Source: Legionella cherrii | GTDB taxonomy: Bacteria; Pseudomonadota; Gammaproteobacteria; Legionellales; Legionellaceae | Reading direction: 5' to 3' | Assembly: GCF_900635815.1 (NCBI RefSeq) | Contig: NZ_LR134173.1 | Location: forward strand, 248,001 to 312,000 | DNA: 64,000 nucleotides | Shown: one piece after another, positions 39,111-47,505 of the stretch | Layout: each line of letters begins with the position of its first letter | Position numbering within the stretch: the stretch's first letter is position 1 | Notes under the pieces: model-generated | Seen by the model: the letters and a program-made list of their open reading frames with translations, nothing else | Told to the model about the DNA's origin: nothing | Databases searched by the model: none | Made by a program: the position numbers and the translations under genes

Positions 39111-39986
39111 ATGAACGATCCGATCATGCTTTTGGATGCCTCATTAAGAGATGGTGGGCACCGAACTAATTTTCATTTCGAAGACATTCATTTGCAAAAA
39201 ATCATTGGCCCACTCGATAATTCAGGTATTGAATATATTGAAATTGGTTATCGTAATGGGATGCAAGCTCCAGCTGACTTAGGCAGAGCAGGATTGTGTG
39301 CAAAAGATTATCTACTTCTTTGTCGATCGTTAATCCAAAAAGCAAAAATGGTCGTGATGGTTTTTCCAAATAACATCACTCAAAAAGATCTCATGGAATT
39401 AAAGGACTGCGGTGTTGATTTATTACGAATTTGTATTGCTAAAAATCAATTGGCCTCAGCCTTACCTAAAATCAAAATGATAAAAAATGCGAATATGCAT
39501 GTTTCGGTAAATCTGATGCATATCTCTTATTACCAAGAAAAGGAGCTTGATGACTCGATCAAACAAATCAGTGAGTATAATCCAGATATCATTTATTTTG
39601 CCGATTCAAATGGTAGTTTATTACCGTCTCGTACCCAAAAAATTTATGAGCAATACATTAGTAAATACCCTTTCCCATTTGGTTTCCATGCTCATGATAA
39701 TCTTGGTCTAGCTCAAGCGAATGCCTTGGCAGCAATGAGTTCAGGGGTGCGTTTTATTGATGCATCGTTAGCGGGAATGGGTAAAGGCACTGGGAATTTA
39801 AAGACTGAGTTTTTTGTCGCTTATTTACATTCGATTCAATTAAAAAAATACAATTTGGAAGATGTATTGAAGGCTGCTAATTTTGTCCGTAGCGCGTTAG
39901 GGATAGGCCAAGAACCTATAGAAATGTCTGAATTTATCCGTGGCATTTCGGATCTCTCGAGTATAAGTTATAAACCTACAAGTTAG
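39111..39986 (+). CDS. DRE-TIM metallolyase (HMGL-like) family protein
   Basis: This 291-residue TIM-barrel protein is related to 4-hydroxy-2-oxovalerate aldolase and HMG-CoA lyase. The N-terminal LLDASLRDGGHRTNF (about 7-21) holds the catalytic Arg-Asp and first metal Asp. Further marks are YIEIGYRNG (about 43-51), DIIYFADSNGSLLP (about 160-173) and the metal-binding FGFHAHDNLGLAQANALAAM (about 188-207), then DASLAGMGKGTGN (about 214-226). The exact reaction is unknown, and no partner dehydrogenase is adjacent. It sits alone between dotB and the candidate effector, inside the dot/icm block. Confidence 0.8.
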   Translation: MNDPIMLLDASLRDGGHRTNFHFEDIHLQKIIGPLDNSGIEYIEIGYRNGMQAPADLGRAGLCAKDYLLLCRSLIQKAKMVVMVFPNNITQKDLMELKDCGVDLLRICIAKNQLASALPKIKMIKNANMHVSVNLMHISYYQEKELDDSIKQISEYNPDIIYFADSNGSLLPSRTQKIYEQYISKYPFPFGFHAHDNLGLAQANALAAMSSGVRFIDASLAGMGKGTGNLKTEFFVAYLHSIQLKKYNLEDVLKAANFVRSALGIGQEPIEMSEFIRGISDLSSISYKPTS

Positions 39987-40015
39987 GCGTGCTTCCTTTA
40001 AAGAATAAAACAAGT

Positions 40016-41359
40016 TTACGATTTGAACGAGCTCGTGGGGCTTTTTTCAGTAACTGCAGATTGCAATATATCCGAATGTTTATGATTGGGTTTTTCCAAA
40101 AATCCCTTAGCCAGCGCTTTTAAATCGGGATCGCTTGGATTGGCTTGAATTTCTTTTTCCAATTTTTGGATCTTTTTATCTCTCATATCACCTGTAAACT
40201 CTTTATAACGTCCTTTGACTTCATCTTTAACATCTTGAGTCACCTTATCAAAGCCACCCCTGCGATTTGCTTCTTGGCATAGCAGAACGCCATGAATATT
40301 TGCACGGGTATTTGCTACCGTACAATTATCGTATTTTTGAGGTTTTTGATCGATAGTACTTATGGGTTCTTTACCTTGAGTGACTTTCTGAATTTCCGAC
40401 ATAACTTGTCCGTGTGATAACCCTTTATCGTGCCCACTCATCACGTTATTTATAAAGTCAGGAGTAACGTCCTTGGTATTTACCTCATAAATTTGCGTTC
40501 CAAACTTTCCTTTTGCCCCTTCTCCTCGATTGGTGAATACCAAATAAGTTTTATCAGGATTTCCTTCAACCGGCACAAAGGATAACCCCATAGCATGTCC
40601 CTTACAATTTATGGGAACCGAGGTTACTTTGCCCTCTTGTACTCGATCAGAAAGTGCTTTCCCAGCTTTAGGGCTTCCTCCAGGAGTACTGTATTCAAAC
40701 TTCGCTTCCTTATTTGCAAAAGCAAAGGCATCTGCAATTTGCCCAAAGTCTTTTTTGGCCGGTTCTTTTTTACAATCTTGGCCATATTCCCTTATGGCAT
40801 CGGACATCATGTGATAAGCAGGGCCTACATGCGCACGCTGTGAAGAGGTTTTATCGGCGCTTTCCATGACGATACCCAACACCAGACCGTATTCCTTTAC
40901 TCGGTGCAATTTATCTGGACGAGATTGATACCCCCCCTCAGGAGGAGTGATGGTCTTTTGTTGAATCGCCTGTTGTCCTCGCTGGCTTTTAATTGCAATA
41001 TCATATTCATCCATTGATTGAACATCATATTTTGCGCCTGAATTAAGCAAAGTTTGCGCCAGAGAGAAATCTTGGTTTTGCAATGCTTGAGTTAATGGGG
41101 ACTGTCCGCGTGCATTTTTTGCAGAATTTAAAGCGGTAGGCAGGTCTTGATAGCCACAATCTTTAGCAAGATCAGTTAATTCAGCTTTGGGATCAACTTG
41201 AAGTTTTAAAATTGAAGCAAGCATCCTTTGTAAAAATAGAAATAACTCTTGGAAAAATCGATCTTCATCTATTTTCGCTTTTTGCAAACCTTTAAGTTTA
41301 TCTTGAGCCATATCGCTCTGGCTCATTGCAGTACTTTTAGGAGCAGTCAGTTCTGGCAT
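40016..41359 (-). CDS. Ankyrin-repeat protein with possible clan CE catalytic residues, candidate Dot/Icm effector
   Basis: This is an unrecognised 447-residue soluble protein without signal peptide. Its N-terminal third is helical and contains one ankyrin-like unit (SPLTQALQNQDFSLAQTLLN, about 87-106, then SGAKYD). The middle domain shows GHAMGLSFV (His255), a strand TYLVFTNRGEG (Asn277, Glu280) and QKYDNCTVANTRANIHGVLL (Gln341, Cys346). The order His, acid/amide, Gln, Cys fits clan CE proteases and YopJ-type acetyltransferases. The C-terminus is charged, with a coiled-coil-like stretch (about 372-405) and a Ser/Thr/Lys-rich tail. Location between dotB and dotA supports an effector role; the catalytic idea is inference. 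Confidence 0.6.
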   Translation of the reverse strand: MPELTAPKSTAMSQSDMAQDKLKGLQKAKIDEDRFFQELFLFLQRMLASILKLQVDPKAELTDLAKDCGYQDLPTALNSAKNARGQSPLTQALQNQDFSLAQTLLNSGAKYDVQSMDEYDIAIKSQRGQQAIQQKTITPPEGGYQSRPDKLHRVKEYGLVLGIVMESADKTSSQRAHVGPAYHMMSDAIREYGQDCKKEPAKKDFGQIADAFAFANKEAKFEYSTPGGSPKAGKALSDRVQEGKVTSVPINCKGHAMGLSFVPVEGNPDKTYLVFTNRGEGAKGKFGTQIYEVNTKDVTPDFINNVMSGHDKGLSHGQVMSEIQKVTQGKEPISTIDQKPQKYDNCTVANTRANIHGVLLCQEANRRGGFDKVTQDVKDEVKGRYKEFTGDMRDKKIQKLEKEIQANPSDPDLKALAKGFLEKPNHKHSDILQSAVTEKSPTSSFKS

Positions 41360-41458
41360 GATGCAAACAACCTTATGTGTATATGTATCTGATTATATCA
41401 CAATGCGCTTTTAAAACTTTCAACATCAACAATGAAGTAATTATCTTTTTCAGCACTA

Positions 41459-44400
41459 TTATTTAGCTACAGGCGTCTCGGCACCACCTAAATCGTTACC
41501 CCCTGACTTAGGCGGGCTAGACTTTTTTTTACTCTCATTATCCTTATCACTACTCGGAGTCGCATTACCCTGAGCAGTAACATCGCCACCGCCGCCAGCT
41601 TTGCCTAAAAGACCTTTAGCCATACCAACACCTTTCACACCATAGCCACCCAATGTCTTATCGATTTGTCCTTGTGCGGTCTGGGTTTCCTTACCTGCTT
41701 CTTGCGTCTTACCTTTTACTTCCTCGCCCCATTGTGCGGTTTCTTGACCCAAGCTTTCAGGAGTACCTCCAATCCATCGCAAAACTTTATCTGGCAGATA
41801 GGATATTAGTGTGAATGCTTTTTGAATTATCACTAAGTACAAAGAGGTATAAGTTAATATTGAGAAGAAGAATGCATAAATTCCCGCCCAATCCGTATAT
41901 CCACCGGTACCAGAAGGCGAGTCCGAACCATCTTGCGACCAGAATCCAGCCGCGAGATGTGCTGGATCTTGATTAGGCCGTTGTATAAATGCGATAGCCT
42001 GATCATATCCGGCATTTAAAACCCATACGCCTACGTAAGATAATGCGATGGCAGAAATATATCCTATAATCATCATCGAAGGTCTTAGGAAGACATTAAC
42101 CAGGATCATGATCGCAGCCTCACCTTTACCAAAAGCGTCATGTCCCTCAGGATGGGTCACCCCCAATGCAACAATAGGTGCGGCAACCATCGCTTCAATG
42201 ACGGAGATTAACCAGCCCAGAGCACCAAAAGTGAAAATCATATACGGTAATATTGGAATATAATAGGCCGTTGTAAAGCCTACACTCACCATGACCCCCA
42301 CCCAGGCGATCACCAGCGGCATAGCCAAAGACATCATCGCAAAGATAAAGATACCAAATACCGGGATTAACGCACTGGATACTGCCATATTCAATAAAAG
42401 CATCCATAAGTTACCTGCAAAATTGATGTACTCATTTCCCATATTGGCTAATGCAACAACTGGGTTTACCCCGGGTTGCGCGATAATTTGAAGCCCCTGC
42501 TGGAAGATTGTTGCCATTCCTTGTAATGGAATCATCAAGAATGCCATAACCACACTATTGATAATCTGGCCAAAAATATCAAGGAACAGGTTATATACGG
42601 TCACTAAGATAATATTATAAAATATGTTTCCAAGAATTTGTCCCAGGCAAATCGAGAAGAACGGTTTTACTTCACCGCAAGAAAAGTTTTGTCGTTGTAA
42701 TCGATACAAAGATGTGTTCACGCTGAAATTGATGCTGTTTGCAAAAGTGAGTTGCTGTACCCCTGGTTGACCAGGAGTTTGCATCATCAATCCATTGTTA
42801 ATAAAACCATATACTGTAGATGCAGACTGCGTTTTATCACTTTTCATCGAGGATGACCAAGAGGGCTTTTTATCTGTATCGCTTGAAGTAATTAACGCTT
42901 GCACCGCTTTTAATGGAGCATTATCTTGATTAAACCAAGTACATAATGTGGTAAAATCTTTACCCTGATCCGTCATGTTTCCAGGACCACAAGTAATACT
43001 CGTACCATTGGTGCCAATTACAAATGGACTCGTAATCGCTTGAGGATTAAAGGTACTCCCATCCAATCCGGTACCTGAATCGGTTTGAGCTGAATTCGCG
43101 ATAGATGACGTTCCTTGAATCTCCACCAAGTTAAAAAAGTAAGCACCGGCCATAATCCAGCCTTGCATCTCGGCATTATTGATAAAGTCAGTGGCTTTAG
43201 CATTGTCTGATGCATTATTAATCAGGCGGGATAGATTTACCGTTGGCATCATAATGCCATTGTAATCATTTATCGCATTGATTAATTCATTACCATTTAA
43301 CAAAGTTCCACCCATTGGAGATCCTGGCACTGGCCCCCAAATCACGCATCGATCATCTGGCGGAGTAGTGCTGTTATAATTGTCACACACTGTTCCATCT
43401 TTTTTATAGGGTACACCGAATTGCTCCGTTGCCACTGCAGAATAAGCACTTGGGTTTGGTTTTTGATTGAACGGTATTCCTGGATCATTGGTTATCATAG
43501 ACCGAGCCACTGGCGACAAATCCGAATACATTTGCTGGATTGCAATAGCGCGAGACATCTGCGTGGCGGCAATCTCTCCAGGAGTTAACGTGTTATTTCC
43601 AACTTTCACGTTGTTTCCTGCAGTGAAATAATTCATTTCAACCTGGCCATCTTTACCTATTACAGGATTACCGTTTTGATCCAGTTTAGGACTAGCACTT
43701 CCAGACAGTAAGGTGCCAAAGTTGGAATTCAGGGTGGTAATACTGTTCCATTTAATGGTGCCACAGATTCCATTAAGAAAACTATAAGGGGAACTGGAAT
43801 CAAAATTAGGCATGTCTACACTCCAAGAACTTCTATTTGGAGAAGCATTTTGAACCGCAACCGCATTGACCGAGCCTAAGAAATCTGGAACTACATTATT
43901 ACAAAATTGCTGCATGGTAGAACCTTGAGCAGCGGAGTAACACGCTCCTGTTTTTTGCGATTGGGCATCCAGCAGGGCTTGTCTTTGAGTCGTCAGTTGA
44001 GTCTGCAATCCCAACATACATACTTGGCCAGCAAGGATATTGACGACACCATTTGCAATACCACTAATACCTGTAGTTCCAGTATTGGTTAAATCAGAGG
44101 CCGGATTTATCTGTTGTGCTTGAATAATAACGCCACCACGATTCAAATAGCTTAAAGCAGCATTCCATACTTTATCTGCAGCACCAACCCCTTGCACAAC
44201 AACCCACATGACAAAAATTTGCATTAAGCAATAACCAGAGGTCTTTGGGATCAATAAAGCTAAACCGACAGTGGAGCGAATTGGAATCCAAATAGAGGAC
44301 CACTTTTGTCCAAGCATCTGCCCTTCATGAGCAGTATTCATGGTGGCTACCAGGAGGGTATACATAATAATGATACCACCTAATGCCAAAACAGCAGCGT

Positions 44401-44599
44401 TAAATACGGCAAACATGTTGCCCATAATTTGGCTGCCAGTACCACTTAAAACACCATCAACAACACCGAATAAATTACCAAGAAATACTACAGAATAATC
44501 ACTCGCAGGAGGAGCAAAACTCAAAGCACCACCACTACTATCCGCTAAAACCAATCCAGGAAATAAAAGGAGGAGTAGAGTAACTAACAACTTATTCAT
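41459..44599 (-). CDS. dotA: Dot/Icm secretion system integral membrane protein DotA
   Basis: DotA is a large polytopic inner-membrane protein of the Dot/Icm apparatus. The 1046-residue length fits DotA. It has an N-terminal signal (LLVTLLLLLFPGLVLADSS), a first membrane helix group (about 60-160), a long periplasmic domain (about 160-650, Asn/Ser/Thr-rich, with paired Cys) and a C-terminal cluster of membrane helices (about 655-965). A low-complexity Gly/Lys/Gln cytoplasmic tail ends it. It is co-transcribed with icmV, whose stop overlaps its start by 4 bp. Confidence 0.96.
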   Translation of the reverse strand: MNKLLVTLLLLLFPGLVLADSSGGALSFAPPASDYSVVFLGNLFGVVDGVLSGTGSQIMGNMFAVFNAAVLALGGIIIMYTLLVATMNTAHEGQMLGQKWSSIWIPIRSTVGLALLIPKTSGYCLMQIFVMWVVVQGVGAADKVWNAALSYLNRGGVIIQAQQINPASDLTNTGTTGISGIANGVVNILAGQVCMLGLQTQLTTQRQALLDAQSQKTGACYSAAQGSTMQQFCNNVVPDFLGSVNAVAVQNASPNRSSWSVDMPNFDSSSPYSFLNGICGTIKWNSITTLNSNFGTLLSGSASPKLDQNGNPVIGKDGQVEMNYFTAGNNVKVGNNTLTPGEIAATQMSRAIAIQQMYSDLSPVARSMITNDPGIPFNQKPNPSAYSAVATEQFGVPYKKDGTVCDNYNSTTPPDDRCVIWGPVPGSPMGGTLLNGNELINAINDYNGIMMPTVNLSRLINNASDNAKATDFINNAEMQGWIMAGAYFFNLVEIQGTSSIANSAQTDSGTGLDGSTFNPQAITSPFVIGTNGTSITCGPGNMTDQGKDFTTLCTWFNQDNAPLKAVQALITSSDTDKKPSWSSSMKSDKTQSASTVYGFINNGLMMQTPGQPGVQQLTFANSINFSVNTSLYRLQRQNFSCGEVKPFFSICLGQILGNIFYNIILVTVYNLFLDIFGQIINSVVMAFLMIPLQGMATIFQQGLQIIAQPGVNPVVALANMGNEYINFAGNLWMLLLNMAVSSALIPVFGIFIFAMMSLAMPLVIAWVGVMVSVGFTTAYYIPILPYMIFTFGALGWLISVIEAMVAAPIVALGVTHPEGHDAFGKGEAAIMILVNVFLRPSMMIIGYISAIALSYVGVWVLNAGYDQAIAFIQRPNQDPAHLAAGFWSQDGSDSPSGTGGYTDWAGIYAFFFSILTYTSLYLVIIQKAFTLISYLPDKVLRWIGGTPESLGQETAQWGEEVKGKTQEAGKETQTAQGQIDKTLGGYGVKGVGMAKGLLGKAGGGGDVTAQGNATPSSDKDNESKKKSSPPKSGGNDLGGAETPVAK

Positions 44600-45048
44600 T
44601 TCTTCTCTCCCAACAACCCCTGCCTATACCATTCATTAAAAGTACACCCTAACTTACGATTTTTCATTTGAAAGTACCAAAAGTGGTAACGGAAGGCTAA
44701 AACTAGTGCAATCATAGTAACAATAATGCTCACAAGAAACGCTCTTATCGAACCGTAAAAGAGCTGATATCCAGCGTATACAAAAATCAAAACAGCGGCG
44801 AATACCATAAGTATACTTAAACGAAACAATGATTTTTGTTTCGTAAGTATATTTTCCTCGCTAAGATTCAGAAGCTTCATCGCTTCACTGAATGATTCAC
44901 CCTCGGTAGGTGCTTTCTGGGGTACAAATAAGCGTTTGAATCCATTTCCTAAATATAAAGTAAACGCCCTCATTCGTTCCCAATCGAACCACCTACGGAC
45001 ATTAAGGATCGATGAAATTAGCTTAATTATTCTTGACCGCTTTTTCAT
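44596..45048 (-). CDS. icmV: Dot/Icm secretion system protein IcmV
   Basis: IcmV is a small inner-membrane component needed for Dot/Icm function. The 150 residues have a basic N-terminus (KKRSRIIKLISSILNVRRWF), a soluble stretch, and two adjacent hydrophobic helices (about 75-93 and 98-120). The position upstream of dotA and divergent from icmW, as in Legionella, settles the identity. The 95-bp intergenic region carries paired GTAAA motifs. Confidence 0.95.
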   Translation of the reverse strand: MKKRSRIIKLISSILNVRRWFDWERMRAFTLYLGNGFKRLFVPQKAPTEGESFSEAMKLLNLSEENILTKQKSLFRLSILMVFAAVLIFVYAGYQLFYGSIRAFLVSIIVTMIALVLAFRYHFWYFQMKNRKLGCTFNEWYRQGLLGEKK

Positions 45049-45052
45049 ATAT

Positions 45053-45070
45053 TTTACTTCTTTCTTTTAC
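45053..45070 (-). promoter_or_regulatory. Paired GTAAA motif before icmV (CpxR-like)
   Basis: On the minus strand GTAAA (45066-45070) and GTAAA (45053-45057) lie in the same orientation with 8 bases between, ending 4 bases before the icmV ATG. The spacing is longer than the usual CpxR consensus, so this is a weak match. CpxR control of icmV is reported for Legionella as I recall it. Confidence 0.35.
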
Positions 45071-45125
45071 CTTTCATAATATACTATAGTAGTAAGTAAT
45101 GGTTTCGTCCATCCGCTAATTATAA

Positions 45126-45141
45126 GTAAAGAAAGAGTAAA
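45126..45141 (+). promoter_or_regulatory. Paired GTAAA motif before icmW (CpxR-like)
   Basis: GTAAA (45126-45130), six bases, then GTAAA (45137-45141) fits the CpxR direct-repeat consensus. It ends 2 bases before the icmW start codon, so it also overlaps the ribosome-binding region (AAAGAG). Activation from so far downstream would be unusual; repression or a chance match in A-rich sequence are alternatives. Confidence 0.4.
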
Positions 45142-45143
45142 AA

Positions 45144-45599
45144 ATGCCAGATCTTAGTCACGAAGCATCCGCACAATACTGGTTTGAATATATTGATCCT
45201 ATGATCTATAGAGTGATTACTTTTATGGAAAGTGTGGAGGATTGGACTCTTGATGGAAATCCAGAGTTTGAGCAGGCCATGGAGCAATTAGGCAGAGAAC
45301 TTGACGACATAGAAAAGATAGACATGGGGCTGTTAGCCGAAGAAGAAAAGTTTATTCGCATCGTAGGGAATATCAAATCAGGCAGAGGCCTACGTCTGCT
45401 GCAGGCAATTGATACAGTCCATCCGGGCAGTGCCTCTCGAGTCTTGATTCATGCAGAAGAAACAAGTACAGGAAGTCATGATTCAGCCGGAGTTTTTCTC
45501 AAAAGAAATATTGTATTTGAACGTTTAAGGTTGTTGTCGCGAGTTTTTTGCCAGTACCGGCTAAAACTTGTTTTACGTGCACTTGAAGGGGAAGAATAA
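45144..45599 (+). CDS. icmW: Dot/Icm secretion system adaptor IcmW
   Basis: IcmW pairs with IcmS as a cytoplasmic chaperone that delivers many effectors to the DotL coupling complex. The 151-residue acidic protein contains YWFEYIDPMIYRVITFMESV (about 12-31) and EKFIRIVGNIKSGRGLRLLQ (about 73-92), which I recognise as IcmW. The icmX start codon follows its stop codon with no base between, so translation is coupled. Confidence 0.96.
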   Translation: MPDLSHEASAQYWFEYIDPMIYRVITFMESVEDWTLDGNPEFEQAMEQLGRELDDIEKIDMGLLAEEEKFIRIVGNIKSGRGLRLLQAIDTVHPGSASRVLIHAEETSTGSHDSAGVFLKRNIVFERLRLLSRVFCQYRLKLVLRALEGEE

Positions 45600-47138
45600 A
45601 TGAAATTATCGTCGTCCAAATTTGTATTGCTTAATCTGCTTTGTTTTACCGTTTTTCCTGCTGCAGCAGACAATACAACCAATTTATACAATCAACAAGA
45701 AACGTCTACGAATACCCGAAAACTCGTCCAATATTTCCAAAATTTTGGTAGTTATTTGGGTTTTGATGTAACGCAACAGCCTCAAAATCCCCAAACCTAC
45801 ATACTCAACTACAATCTAATCAACCTACCTGTTGCACAACTGGCGCAAACCTATATGCTTTACACTTATTTAGGTGCGATTCCCGTCAATACGTTTACAA
45901 GTGGTAGTAATCAGAATAGTGGAGGCAATGAAAGTGCCGCAACTCCCTTCTCTCAGCTAGTGCCTACGAATATTCCGACTGCTTCAGCGATTAATCAGCT
46001 GGTTAATAATACATTTAATGGCTTTAATGGTTCGAGCTCTTCTGGCTCCTCTGGCCAGTCAACAGTTACTGCGAATCCATTATTCGATCAATCAGTTCAA
46101 TCGAATCAATCAGGTGGTAGTGCCCTAGGCTTCACTGCGAATCCATTGTTCAATCAAATACAAGGTGGCAGTCAAGGTCAGGGATCTTTTCAACAAGAGC
46201 CAATTAGCCAAGCGGTACTCAATATTTTAGGAACACCGGATATTAGTTATTGTATGAAATATGACCAGTCTCCAACTACCATGACTGAGAATTGCGGCTA
46301 CCTGTATGGCACTTTAGTATCTGCTAATGCAATAGGAGCATACATCCCCAATGCGACTACTTTTTTTAACGGCCAATACATTTCACAATTTTTAAATCAG
46401 CTTAACAGCAACGCATTAACTGGTCCATTAATGTATTCAACCGATAGTCTTGGGGTGGGTACCGGAACAAATAACGGCCTCACCGCGCAAAATCAAGAAC
46501 AACTCGCCAACAATTTTATACGTTACGTTACCGGGAGTATTGTTCCTATAAAATTACCAAAATGGTATGACTATGATCAATTGGTACAGAAGACGATTCC
46601 TAGCTCATCCAACAGCGGCGGCGCTCCTACTCCGCAACAAGTTCAGGCGACACAAACAATTTCTAAATATCTTGCAAGCTTACGTACCTACGCAGCTCAA
46701 AGCTCAGTAGGAATAAGTAACCTCTACTTTATTATGTCGAAAAGAATGCCTCAATCCCCCCCTCAGAATGCACAGGGAAGTCAGCAAGGTCAAAATCTCA
46801 CGCCAATGAGCCAAGCCTTAAGTGAGTACAATATGGCCACTTGGCGGTTATTCCCTAATGCTGGTGCGGGTGGTACCACTGGCACTGGTAGTACTGGAAC
46901 TACTGGTACTGGGTCAAGCGGTACTGGCCAATCAGGTGGTAGCCAATGGATAACTCAACTTAACACTGCAGCTCCTGCTACTGTAGAAAAAGAAATTGCG
47001 ATCTTACTCGCTGAGATTAATTATCAACTTTATTTAGATCGTCAAATCCATGAGCGTCTTTTAATGACGAATAGCATCTTGTTGTTACAAAGCGTTCGTT
47101 CAGGCGCACCAAATGCAGATCTGAATGCGGGACAATAA
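45600..47138 (+). CDS. icmX: Dot/Icm secretion system periplasmic protein IcmX
   Basis: IcmX is an exported Dot/Icm component. The 512 residues start with a signal peptide (KFVLLNLLCFTVFPAAA). Two low-complexity regions are present: TANPLF occurs twice (about 157 and 180) in a Gln/Ser/Gly-rich part, and a Gly/Thr/Ser run lies near 422-450. The conserved C-terminus has EKEIAILLAEINYQLYLDRQ (about 463-482). The low-complexity inserts probably explain a length somewhat above that of other IcmX proteins. A perfect terminator follows. Confidence 0.93.
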   Translation: MKLSSSKFVLLNLLCFTVFPAAADNTTNLYNQQETSTNTRKLVQYFQNFGSYLGFDVTQQPQNPQTYILNYNLINLPVAQLAQTYMLYTYLGAIPVNTFTSGSNQNSGGNESAATPFSQLVPTNIPTASAINQLVNNTFNGFNGSSSSGSSGQSTVTANPLFDQSVQSNQSGGSALGFTANPLFNQIQGGSQGQGSFQQEPISQAVLNILGTPDISYCMKYDQSPTTMTENCGYLYGTLVSANAIGAYIPNATTFFNGQYISQFLNQLNSNALTGPLMYSTDSLGVGTGTNNGLTAQNQEQLANNFIRYVTGSIVPIKLPKWYDYDQLVQKTIPSSSNSGGAPTPQQVQATQTISKYLASLRTYAAQSSVGISNLYFIMSKRMPQSPPQNAQGSQQGQNLTPMSQALSEYNMATWRLFPNAGAGGTTGTGSTGTTGTGSSGTGQSGGSQWITQLNTAAPATVEKEIAILLAEINYQLYLDRQIHERLLMTNSILLLQSVRSGAPNADLNAGQ

Positions 47139-47154
47139 CTCCCTTATATCCCTT

Positions 47155-47189
47155 CAGGGTGAAAGAGCCATTTCACCCTGATTTATTTT
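47155..47189 (+). terminator. Intrinsic terminator of icmWX
   Basis: CAGGGTGAAA (47155-47164) and TTTCACCCTG (47171-47180) form a perfect 10-bp stem around GAGCCA, followed by ATTTATTTTA. It starts 16 bp after the icmX stop codon. Confidence 0.88.
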
Positions 47190-47505
47190 AGCTCAATCAT
47201 TTCATCGCCAGCCTTTGAATTTCTTATCAATTCAAAGACGACTTCGAGTAATCTCCTAAGCACTTTTAAAAAGATGGTGCAAAAAATGATGCATGTGATA
47301 TGATTTCACGCATATTATAACTTTCTGTTTTTTAATAAACTTAAGGCTTGATGTTTTATAAACCTAAGTAAAACGTCTTTTTTTTCAAAGACTAAGTCAG
47401 ACCTGTCTCAGAAAATATGAGCAATTAAGCCAGAAAATTCAGGACCTAACAACAATAAGAAAAATATCAAGTCTTAATAAAATAACTCTTAATTGACGAG
47501 CCTAT
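47190..47505. other. AT-rich leader region upstream of the P-type ATPase
   Basis: No gene is supported in this 316-bp gap. It is AT-rich. A 6-bp inverted repeat (GTCTTT at 47375-47380, AAAGAC at 47387-47392) is the only visible structure. No convincing promoter pair or ribosome site for the downstream gene was found. Confidence 0.4.
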
